Shown: positions 6,977 through 12,639 of the stretch, piece by piece
Numbering within the stretch: the first letter of the stretch is position 1
Layout of the letters: each line of letters starts with the position of its first letter
NCBI GenBank assembly: GCA_963169055.1
Contig: CAUJFU010000379.1
Location: forward strand, 1-12,639
Direction: 5' to 3'
Origin: Myxococcota bacterium
GTDB lineage: Bacteria > Myxococcota_C > UBA6777
Length of the DNA stretch: 12,639 bases
The notes under the pieces: model-generated
Databases searched by the model: none
Told to the model about the DNA's origin: nothing
Seen by the model: the letters and a program-made list of their open reading frames with translations, nothing else
Program-made: the position numbers and the translations under genes

Positions 6977-7597
6977 ATGCGAATCCGCTCTCTCTTCTTG
7001 GCCGTCGCTGCTTGCTTTGTGCTAAGCGGCTTCCTCTCTCAAAACGCAAACGCCCAAACGATCTATGGTCTGTGGCGCTCCACCACAGGAAACGTCTTTG
7101 AGATCCCCTACGCTCCCGGCAATTCTTTTGACATGGTGGTGACTTACACCAACGGACAACGCGCTGTCGTCCGTGGCGCTTGGATCCGTGGAATGCGCGG
7201 CAGCCAATTTTTCTACGTCTCAGGCCAGTTCCGTTGCACAGGCACGTTCTCTGCGATGCGCTCCAACGTCGTACGTGTCGATTGTAATGGGAAGATCAGT
7301 TGGTGGCAGCGCTCTCGCTCGCGCAAAAGTCGCAGTGTCGCCTACGCTGGAACATGGCAATCCACATCAGGTTCGCGCTTCACCGTCCCTGCGAGTCGTG
7401 GGCCGTTCAATATCATCGCCACTTTTCGCAATGGTCAAAAGGCCGTCTATCGGGCTTATTGGGTTCCCGGCATGGTCGGAATCCAGTTCCGCTACGGCAA
7501 CCCTGCGATCACGGTGACCTACAACCCAAGCAATCCGGGCGTCTTGCGTGTTGTCGATGCGCGTGGCGGGGTCTTCTGGTGGCGCCGTATCTACTAA
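6977..7597 (+). CDS. Secreted protein with one domain duplicated in tandem
   Basis: A protein of 206 residues, family not recognised. It begins with a clear Sec signal peptide (MRIRS, hydrophobic core 6-20, ANA cleavage site after residue 26). The mature part is two copies of a ~83-residue beta-rich unit, 29-112 and 122-205. Each opens with G-W-ST-G (IYGLWRSTTG / YAGTWQSTSG), continues through F--P and V/I-ATF/TYxNGQ-AV-R--W--GM-G-QF, and ends V-D--G---WW-R. The WW pair, NGQ and GM motifs are kept in both copies. Cys 87 and 103 occur only in the first copy and could pair in the exported protein. It is probably periplasmic or extracellular, since no lipobox or membrane anchor is present. It stands alone on the plus strand, convergent with the AsmA-like gene (37 bases between stops). 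The fold may be a small beta-barrel of the sort found in carbohydrate- or wall-binding modules; that is a guess. Confidence 0.8.
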   Translation: MRIRSLFLAVAACFVLSGFLSQNANAQTIYGLWRSTTGNVFEIPYAPGNSFDMVVTYTNGQRAVVRGAWIRGMRGSQFFYVSGQFRCTGTFSAMRSNVVRVDCNGKISWWQRSRSRKSRSVAYAGTWQSTSGSRFTVPASRGPFNIIATFRNGQKAVYRAYWVPGMVGIQFRYGNPAITVTYNPSNPGVLRVVDARGGVFWWRRIY

Positions 7598-7634
7598 ACG
7601 CAACGACCGATCGAGCAATCCAGTTTTGTAGAAC

Positions 7635-9668
7635 TCACCAACGTTTGCGGCGTTCTTCTCGCCGTTTTTTTCGCTTTTCTCGCCACCGAGCAAACAGTCC
7701 TTTGGGCTTGTCTTTTGAGATCAGACCAGCGTTGCGCTGAATGCCTTTTTGAAAAGGTCGAAGTATCGGGTGTTTTTCAATCAAGGCATCCAAAAATCCA
7801 CGCAAAAACCGACGAGATAGCATCTGCATCAGGCGGGGATTCATGTCTGCAAGCAGATGACTATCGACCGAAAAGCCCGTTTGAAGGGCGTATCCGTTCG
7901 GAAGTTTTCGCACGTGCTGGTTGACGATGCCTGACAAGATGCCGATCAACGCTTTTTTGAAGACCTGTTTGTTTTGCTTCACAACCCCCACATCAAGCTG
8001 ATGCACGCGAAATTGGGCTTGGATGCGCGTGCGCTCATTGGAACGAGGCGAAAGATCGAGGCGTGCGGTGATCAGACCTTTGTTGATCTGGAGGGGGGTT
8101 TTTTGCTGATCGATAAAGCGGTTGATCAGCGTGGAAGGGATGCGATGAACGGTCAGGCGATGGTTGTGTTGCGCTTGTTTTTGTGCAGAGAAGCGCACGC
8201 CGCCATGTCCCAAGACCCACGCTGATCCTTCGGCAGAAAAAGGACGAGCCAGCAGATAACGGATATCGAGATCGCGAACCTCTGCTTGCACGCGATTCAT
8301 TTGGATCTGTACGCGGCGCGGGGGTTTGGAGGGATCTTTGCGATCGCGCAGGGTGAAGTGCAAACGGACTTCGCCTTCTTGGACTTTGGCACGGCGCATC
8401 TGCAACCACGGCGGTTTACGATGATGACGGGGCGGGTGTGCGCGTTTCTTGAGAAAATGCAGCGTAAAGATCGGCTTTTCTGCAACAACATCATCAAGAG
8501 CGATAATGCCATACAACAACGGCCACAACTGGATCGTCGCGTTGGCCTGCGGGATCTCCAAACGCATCTGTTGATGGGGTTCTTGGCTTTTTAAGACGAA
8601 TCCCCGCAGATGCACAGAGCCTTGCAGATCTTTCAGATCTGCTTGCAGGGAACTGATTTGGAGATCGCGCTCGCGCCCCACCGCAAGCTGATGTTGCATC
8701 GAAAAGCGCCCGCCCTCGATCACCAACGAAGAGAGACGCGGCGACAACAGCGTAAGCGTTTGGCGCAGGGCTACGGGATCTCGCGGAGGATCGGGGGGGC
8801 CGTTTCGCACCAATCGCACCGTCGGCCCGATCAGCCGCACACGCTCCAACGCAGGAGACGGAGCCAACAACGCATCCACATCCAAAGCCAACTCCCCTTC
8901 GGGTATTTGAACGGACAAGTCTTGCTTCTTCATACTTACCGATGCTTCGGCTTGTTTGATCTTCACGCTACCTTGCATCTTCGCTAACGTCGCATCCACC
9001 GAACCCACACGCACAACGATCTTTTGGGGCTGATGTTGCTCAAACAACAGCCGACCTTCTGTGATCTCCAACCGCTCGATCACCAACAACCGCGTCCGAA
9101 ACTTCTTCATCGCTTCTTGCAAACGCTTGACTTGCCCTCGAACGCCCGCTGCACCGACCTGTTTGGAAGAAGCGCTGCCGCCCGCTGCACCGACCTGCTT
9201 GGAAGAAGCGCTACCGCCCGCTGCATCGACTTGTTCGGAAGAAGAGCTACCGCCCGATGCACCGACTTCTTGAGAGGGCGCATTGAGTGGAGTGTCCTGC
9301 CCAGAAACGCCCCGCAGGAGATGGATCTGGGGCTGCTTGACTTTGATTGAGGCGATCCGACGACTTCCGAGTAAAATTCGCCAGATCGGCAAGCGCACAG
9401 CGCCCTCGGAGGCTTGCAAGGAAAAAGAGGTCTCGCGCTGCACCCGCAGCAGGCGAAAAGATCGCACACGCAAGATTCCCGAAAAGATATCCGCTTCGAC
9501 CACTTTTCCTGAAACACCATGACTTTTTAGCCGATCCAACGCCATCTGCGCCAACGCGACCGGAAACAATAACCCCACCCCGACAGCGCTCAACCCAAGC
9601 AACAAGACACTCCCGACAAACCATCGAAACCATCGAGAGGATCGCTTTTTTTCTTTGTTTTCGCTCAT
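7635..9668 (-). CDS. AsmA-like inner-membrane-anchored protein
   Basis: A protein of 677 residues, started at ATG 9668, which overlaps the stop of the upstream glycosyltransferase gene as ATGA. A longer frame reaches 9854 but lies entirely within that gene. One N-terminal membrane segment (about 14-40, LLLGLSAVGVGLLFPVALA) follows a basic N-terminus, so the long body is periplasmic. The body repeats short amphipathic strands typical of AsmA/DUF748 proteins ('ADIFSGILRVRSFRLL', 'LEITEGRLLFE', 'SSLVIEGGRFSM', 'AKVQEGEVRLHFTL'). These proteins form long beta grooves linked to lipid transport and outer-membrane assembly. A Gly/Ala/Ser repeat linker occupies 135-175. The last 40 residues are extremely basic (REKRKKRREERRKRW), which is unusual. 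Being coupled to a glycosyltransferase and a methyltransferase suggests an envelope lipid or glycan role. Confidence 0.72.
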   Translation of the reverse strand: MSENKEKKRSSRWFRWFVGSVLLLGLSAVGVGLLFPVALAQMALDRLKSHGVSGKVVEADIFSGILRVRSFRLLRVQRETSFSLQASEGAVRLPIWRILLGSRRIASIKVKQPQIHLLRGVSGQDTPLNAPSQEVGASGGSSSSEQVDAAGGSASSKQVGAAGGSASSKQVGAAGVRGQVKRLQEAMKKFRTRLLVIERLEITEGRLLFEQHQPQKIVVRVGSVDATLAKMQGSVKIKQAEASVSMKKQDLSVQIPEGELALDVDALLAPSPALERVRLIGPTVRLVRNGPPDPPRDPVALRQTLTLLSPRLSSLVIEGGRFSMQHQLAVGRERDLQISSLQADLKDLQGSVHLRGFVLKSQEPHQQMRLEIPQANATIQLWPLLYGIIALDDVVAEKPIFTLHFLKKRAHPPRHHRKPPWLQMRRAKVQEGEVRLHFTLRDRKDPSKPPRRVQIQMNRVQAEVRDLDIRYLLARPFSAEGSAWVLGHGGVRFSAQKQAQHNHRLTVHRIPSTLINRFIDQQKTPLQINKGLITARLDLSPRSNERTRIQAQFRVHQLDVGVVKQNKQVFKKALIGILSGIVNQHVRKLPNGYALQTGFSVDSHLLADMNPRLMQMLSRRFLRGFLDALIEKHPILRPFQKGIQRNAGLISKDKPKGLFARWREKRKKRREERRKRW
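9144..9266 (-). repeat. 36-bp in-frame tandem repeat (12-residue linker units) in the AsmA-like gene
   Basis: About 3.4 units encode variants of VGAAGGSASSKQ at residues 135-175. It is the same 36-bp/12-residue period as the linker in the four-domain RNA protein, but the amino-acid sequence is unrelated. Confidence 0.88.
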
Positions 9669-10441
9669 GCCCCTCTCCGCTCTGTTCGCGTCATCCACGC
9701 AAGATGCCCCATCTCCCACAACGCCTGCGAAAGATGCTGCCCAAACAACCCCGAATATCCTTGCGCTTCCCAACGGCGCAACGGATACTCTACCGTTCTT
9801 CGGTTTGTCTCCTCCACTTGAGCGTGCAATCGCAACAGCACCTCCGATTGCCACAACAGCCTACAAGCAAAGGGCTTTTCTAAAGCCCGCAACACGGCTG
9901 CCGAAGGCAAAAAAGCTTGCGTAAAACACAACGTATCATACGTCGCGATATCTAGCGCAAGACTAATTCCTGTCGCCAAGATCCGCTCGTAATAAAGCTG
10001 CACCAACGAACGCTTGATATCCCGTCCCAACAAACGCAACCGCACAGCCATCACGTGATCCACTCCCCGCGTTTCTCGCAGAAGGCCTATCATTCCAGCC
10101 AGATCGACGACATCCACCTCTCCTTCTGCATCCCAAGAACAGCCCGCCACCGCGCCTTCCGAAAAACTCCACAACAATCCCTCACGCACAGCCTCGATCA
10201 TCTGTGCAGAGCGCACCTCAAACGCTTCCTTCGCACGATAAATCCCGTGTATCCGCCCTTTTCCTGCATCAGACAGCCGCTCGTCGATCTGCGCAAACTC
10301 TGCCTCCAACAACCCCACCACCACCACATCCACCAACGGCATCGACACCAACGCTCTTTCCATCCAACGCATCTTGCGATCCCAACGTTCTCGACCCGCA
10401 AAAGGCACCACCAACGCGATCCGATCCGCCAAACGACCCAT
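9665..10441 (-). CDS. Family 2 (GT-A, DPM1-like) glycosyltransferase, divergent
   Basis: A protein of 258 residues. The order of weak motifs follows polyprenyl-phosphate sugar transferases: an N-terminal nucleotide-binding strand (IALVVPFAG, 8-16), an acidic motif WDAEGEVDVVDLAGMIG at 103-119 in the place of the usual DADxQxP, then GRDIKRSLVQLYYERIL (139-155), and a DTLCFTQAFLPSAAVLRAL stretch (169-187) resembling 'DTQCGFKLFRREAL', then LLWQSEVLLRL (195-205). No membrane segment is seen, so it would be a peripheral cytoplasmic enzyme. The acidic motif is degenerate, so activity is uncertain. It is the middle gene of a unit: 53 bases after the methyltransferase gene, and overlapping the AsmA-like gene by ATGA, which implies coupled translation. 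Confidence 0.65.
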   Translation of the reverse strand: MGRLADRIALVVPFAGRERWDRKMRWMERALVSMPLVDVVVVGLLEAEFAQIDERLSDAGKGRIHGIYRAKEAFEVRSAQMIEAVREGLLWSFSEGAVAGCSWDAEGEVDVVDLAGMIGLLRETRGVDHVMAVRLRLLGRDIKRSLVQLYYERILATGISLALDIATYDTLCFTQAFLPSAAVLRALEKPFACRLLWQSEVLLRLHAQVEETNRRTVEYPLRRWEAQGYSGLFGQHLSQALWEMGHLAWMTRTERRGA

Positions 10442-10494
10442 CCATCCGACCTTTCTTTTCTAGACTCCGCCCAATCAAACCAAGAATCCTATCA

Positions 10495-11265
10495 TCATAG
10501 AACTTTACGACGACACAACGCCCATACACTCAATCCCGGCAAACGCACGCCTCTGCGCTCCATCCACAACAGCAAGCGATTCTCCATCGTCAAACTGCCT
10601 GAGATCGCTTCAGTCAACCCATCTCCGCCGCTCCAAGCGCCGATCCCACCGCCTGAAACGGACTTTCCCAAAAGATGACCCAGCTTCTCCAACAACACGG
10701 AAACTCCACGCATCGGCAACAACGAAGCAAACAGATAGCCCCAACGCACAGGCTCTAAACCCGCCTCCACCAACACAGGCTCCAACGTCCCCCATCGATA
10801 GCGCCGATAATGCGCCAAAAAGCGATCGTGTTGCGCAAACAACGACTGAAACGCAGGCACCGTCACCAGCACATACCCATCCGCACGCAAACAATGCTCT
10901 ACATAACGACGCAACAAACCGAGATCATCAGCAACATGCTCTAACACATCCAACAACAGCAACAACCCAAACCCCCCAGCCTCCACCTCTTCCACGTTCC
11001 GCACAAAATGCGCCCTCGGATACTCCCGCAACAACGCGCTGATCTCTTCCTCCGTTAACGCAGGATCGACCCCCACCCAGCGCGCTTCTCCTCGCAAGCC
11101 TCGACACACCTCTGCCGCCGTAAAGCCATCTCCACACCCCACATCCAACACCCGCGAACCCGCTGCAAGCGGCACATCCGCCGCGATCTCCGCCAACGTC
11201 CGCGCACGCGCAATCTCCCACGGATGACGCCTCATCCCCTCCAATCTCGCCTCTTTCAGATCCAT
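10495..11265 (-). CDS. Class I SAM-dependent methyltransferase
   Basis: A protein of 256 residues with AGGAG upstream of ATG 11265. Motif I is VLDVGCGDG (39-47), the acidic ribose-binding end of strand 2 is WVGVDP (63-68), and motif IV-like LLDVLEHV is at 105-111, followed by YVLVTVPAF (131-139). The region HDRFLAHYRRYRWGTLEPVL (146-165) and the hydrophobic segment after it are typical of UbiG/Methyltransf_11-type enzymes encoded among glycosyltransferase genes. The substrate is unknown; a sugar or lipid-linked intermediate is suggested by the DPM1-like glycosyltransferase 53 bases downstream. It is first in the three-gene unit. The promoter must lie in 11266-11330, just before the inverted copy of the structured repeat. 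Confidence 0.85.
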   Translation of the reverse strand: MDLKEARLEGMRRHPWEIARARTLAEIAADVPLAAGSRVLDVGCGDGFTAAEVCRGLRGEARWVGVDPALTEEEISALLREYPRAHFVRNVEEVEAGGFGLLLLLDVLEHVADDLGLLRRYVEHCLRADGYVLVTVPAFQSLFAQHDRFLAHYRRYRWGTLEPVLVEAGLEPVRWGYLFASLLPMRGVSVLLEKLGHLLGKSVSGGGIGAWSGGDGLTEAISGSLTMENRLLLWMERRGVRLPGLSVWALCRRKVL

Positions 11266-11328
11266 TTATGCTCCTGCTTTCTTTTTTCTCTTGTCTTTTC
11301 CTAAGATTTATGCCTGCGAATTGTTTTT

Positions 11329-11444
11329 GCGGGGTTCCACCCCACACCCCGCAAGGGACTGTCGCCCCTTGACCCCGTATCGGCGAACAGATCGCTGTTT
11401 TTCAAACCAACAACTCCGTCGCTTGAAGCATCACAAACACGGGG
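11329..11444 (-). repeat. Structured intergenic repeat, copy 2 (inverted relative to copy 1)
   Basis: This is the reverse complement of the element at 4920-5034, with mismatches scattered in the first half and near-identity across the GGGGTCAAGGGGCGACAGTC part. The outer ends are AACACGGGG (11436-11444) and a GGGG-ttcca-CCCC hairpin (11331-11343) on the plus strand. The base changes in the terminal hairpin arms keep pairing (GGGGC/GCCCC in copy 1, GGGGT/ACCCC in copy 2), hinting that structure is what matters. Confidence 0.8.
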
Positions 11445-11477
11445 GGTTTCTATCAGCCCACTTCTACCGTCCATCGT

Positions 11478-11546
11478 CTTTGCGGCTGCTCGCTATTCTT
11501 TACACCTGCCCGCTATCTTTGCGCCTGCTCGCTATCTTTGCGCCTT
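11478..11546. repeat. 19-bp tandem repeat crossing the 3' end of the Cys-rich gene
   Basis: About 3.5 units close to ctttgcgcctgctcgctat begin at 11478, 11498, 11517 and 11536. The period is not a multiple of three, so the reading frame shifts through the array. The stop TAG (11513-11515) and the tail residues RRKDSEQAQR lie inside it. The rest of 11266-11512 holds the structured repeat and no gene. Confidence 0.8.
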
Positions 11547-12253
11547 GGTGTGCTTCTACCGCGCTTTCTTCGATACAACAAAAACACCCAAAACCCAAGC
11601 CCCCACATAGACATCCCTTCCGCACCTACCCATGCGCACAAGCATCCCGAAGCGCGCACCACAAACCCCGAATCTCTCGTTTCTTCCGATCTTTCCACTT
11701 CCATCGCTGTTTCTCCTGCCCCTTCCACCGCTGTTTCCCCCTCTGCCTCGCCCACGTCCCCCACGATCGTCTCTGTAGGCTCGACACAACGCCCGCCCAA
11801 ACACGGCCATCCTTCGCTACATCGCTGATCGCACCCCCCACAATGCCAATCATCAAACATCAAATCGACACAACCTCCCCCACAACGCTGCGAACCCGGC
11901 GGACACACCGAAAGAATCTCACAACGACCTTTGATGCAGTCCTCTCCCAAACCACACGCCCGACCACACGCCCCACAATGCAGCCGATCGCTCATCCCAT
12001 CGACGCACTGCCCCCCACAGATCTGCTCGCCTGCTGCGCAACGCCCCTTACATCGGCCTCCTTCGCAGATATCGTCCTCACCACAACCTTGCCCGCAAGC
12101 CCCACAATTCGCCGCACTTTTCTGTAGATCCACGCACACGCTCTCGCACAAGGTCTCGCTTCCCCCACAACCTTGACCCACACAAACGCCTTTCTCGCAA
12201 CGTCCGCCTGCTTGGCACGCCTTCCCACAAGCCCCACAATGCGACACATCCAT
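11513..12253 (-). CDS. Cys-rich Stig1-like repeat protein with MYXO-CTERM-like tail, apparently 5'-truncated
   Basis: 246 residues from ATG 12253. It has about four Cys-rich units (roughly 1-28, 29-71, 72-115, 116-157) of the pattern CGG-CVDL--D--HCGACG--C--G--C--G-C, seen in Stig1-like proteins abundant in Myxococcota. Next come an acidic, low-complexity stalk (158-196), then GCLC (203-206), a hydrophobic segment WGLGFWVFLLY (217-227) and RRKRGR. This matches the MYXO-CTERM sorting plan of Cys, membrane helix and basic cluster, thought to anchor cell-surface proteins. There is no signal peptide: the frame opens with MDVSHCGACG, which is the middle of a repeat unit, and no ribosome binding site precedes it. 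An exported protein of this type should begin with a signal peptide, so the 5' part was probably lost at about 12254. It may be a pseudogene. Confidence 0.75.
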   Translation of the reverse strand: MDVSHCGACGKACQAGGRCEKGVCVGQGCGGSETLCESVCVDLQKSAANCGACGQGCGEDDICEGGRCKGRCAAGEQICGGQCVDGMSDRLHCGACGRACGLGEDCIKGRCEILSVCPPGSQRCGGGCVDLMFDDWHCGGCDQRCSEGWPCLGGRCVEPTETIVGDVGEAEGETAVEGAGETAMEVERSEETRDSGFVVRASGCLCAWVGAEGMSMWGLGFWVFLLYRRKRGRSTPRRKDSEQAQR

Positions 12254-12312
12254 TTGAACGAAAAGTGAGCGCAGTCCCGCTCCGAGGTGGGGCGGGTAAG
12301 CGAACGAAATAC

Positions 12313-12356
12313 AGAGCAGGCGTAGAAAGTCGTAGACTTTTTGTGCCTGCTCTTTT
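12313..12356 (+). terminator. Strong hairpin, probable intrinsic terminator
   Basis: AGAGCAGGC (12313-12321) pairs perfectly with GCCTGCTCT (12345-12353). Inside it AAAGTC pairs with GACTTT around a three-base loop, and TTT follows. On the minus strand the same hairpin is followed by a weaker T-run, so it could also stop the partial gene entering from the right. It lies within the stretch 12254-12371 that interrupts the Cys-rich gene. Confidence 0.65.
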
Positions 12357-12371
12357 AAAGTGCCTTGAGAA

Positions 12372-12598
12372 AGTGACCCTCATTTTTGAGGCTCACGCGC
12401 CGTGTGTCTCGAATGCAACGACACACAACATACATAAAAGGCGCATGGTTTAAGGCGCATTCAACGTTTCTTTACCCCGGAACAGGGTTGCGCTCGTTTG
12501 CAAAAACAAGCGCATTGGACGGGGAGGTTGCTTCAGACAAACGTTCGAGCATCTCGGCGTTTGCTGCGACCTGTGAGCCGTCAAAAATGAGGGTCACT
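12372..12598. repeat. Near-perfect inverted repeat pair (25/26 bp), possible MITE-like element
   Basis: The left arm 12372-12396 and right arm 12573-12598 are reverse complements, apart from one extra base, over the whole arm (AGTGACCCTCATTTTTGA, then GGCTCAC). About 176 bases lie between them. That interior holds the end of a minus-strand gene, a hairpin GCGCT...AGCGC around 12490-12515, and two direct copies of AAGGCGCAT (12438 and 12452 areas). No transposase is visible and no clear target duplication flanks the arms. Confidence 0.6.
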
Positions 12599-12639
12599 TC
12601 TGATCCGAAGCTCGGCGCTTTAGGGCCGAGTAGTTCACG
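12472..12639 (-). CDS. 3' end of an unrecognised gene running in from the right edge
   Basis: The minus-strand frame is open from the window edge to TAA at 12472-12474, giving 55 residues that read like a normal soluble protein C-terminus (SEVTLIFDGSQVAANAEMLE, then SPSNALVFANERNPVPG). Codon choice resembles the neighbouring genes. I do not recognise the family. The right arm of the 25-bp inverted repeat lies within the coding part (VTLIFDGSQ), so either the gene end was contributed by the element or the left arm is a displaced copy of this gene's sequence. Confidence 0.5.
   Translation of the reverse strand, partial: RELLGPKAPSFGSEVTLIFDGSQVAANAEMLERLSEATSPSNALVFANERNPVPG

Noticed and set aside
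4843-7778. Shared string GTATCGGGTGTTTT near 4843 and 7764
   Set aside because: The second copy encodes conserved-looking AsmA-like sequence and the match does not extend; probably coincidence.
9669-9854. Longer N-terminus for the AsmA-like protein
   Set aside because: It would lie wholly inside the glycosyltransferase gene; the ATGA overlap start at 9668 is followed at once by a normal basic N-terminus and membrane segment.
11291-12127. Plus-strand open frame of 278 codons
   Set aside because: It is Pro/Thr/His-rich low-complexity sequence created by the complement of Cys-rich codons, and it runs through the structured repeat.
12265-12453. Plus-strand open frame of 62 codons near the right end
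   Set aside because: It spans the perfect terminator hairpin and the left inverted-repeat arm, has no ribosome binding site and resembles nothing known.

Overview
The window looks like chromosomal DNA from a Myxococcota-type (deltaproteobacterial) genome. Two things point there: a cysteine-rich protein built from Stig1-like repeats that ends in a MYXO-CTERM-like tail (Cys pair, membrane segment, Arg/Lys cluster), and the general gene style. Base composition looks moderate by eye, lower than classical myxobacteria. No rRNA, tRNA, CRISPR array or complete insertion sequence is visible. The assignment is an inference, because no ribosomal marker is present.

Layout, left to right. Bases 1-157 are AT-rich and carry the 3' end of an unrecognised plus-strand gene. 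They abut a minus-strand relic of a DNA methyltransferase (154-303) that stops just after its DPPY motif. A minus-strand gene for a small acidic, bactofilin-like beta-helix protein follows (359-985), then an array of roughly 36-bp repeats (1124-1303). Next is the most striking gene, 1261-4755 (minus): a 1164-residue protein joining an MJ1316/DUF504 domain, an endonuclease/exonuclease/phosphatase domain, a 2H phosphodiesterase and a poly(A)-polymerase-type nucleotidyltransferase. All four domain types act on RNA ends or nucleotidyl groups, so it reads as a one-polypeptide RNA-end processing or repair machine.

A structured repeat (4920-5034) and an inverted second copy (11329-11444) bracket the middle block. 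Inside it are a two-gene minus-strand operon, arsM (As(III) S-adenosylmethionine methyltransferase) followed by a SigZ-like ECF sigma factor; a plus-strand gene for a secreted protein made of one domain duplicated in tandem (6977-7597); and a minus-strand operon of a class I methyltransferase, a DPM1-like family 2 glycosyltransferase and an AsmA-like membrane protein. The last two genes overlap by ATGA. This operon is probably concerned with envelope glycan or lipid work.

On the right, the Cys-rich Stig1/MYXO-CTERM gene (11513-12253, minus) seems to have lost its 5' end at a breakpoint near 12254. Beyond it lie a strong terminator hairpin, a 25-bp inverted repeat pair, and the 3' end of another minus-strand gene that runs out of the window.

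Two themes recur. Short tandem repeats form the 3' ends of three genes (supplying C-terminal tails and stops) and 12-residue linkers in two others. The tetranucleotide GATC is also much more frequent than expected.
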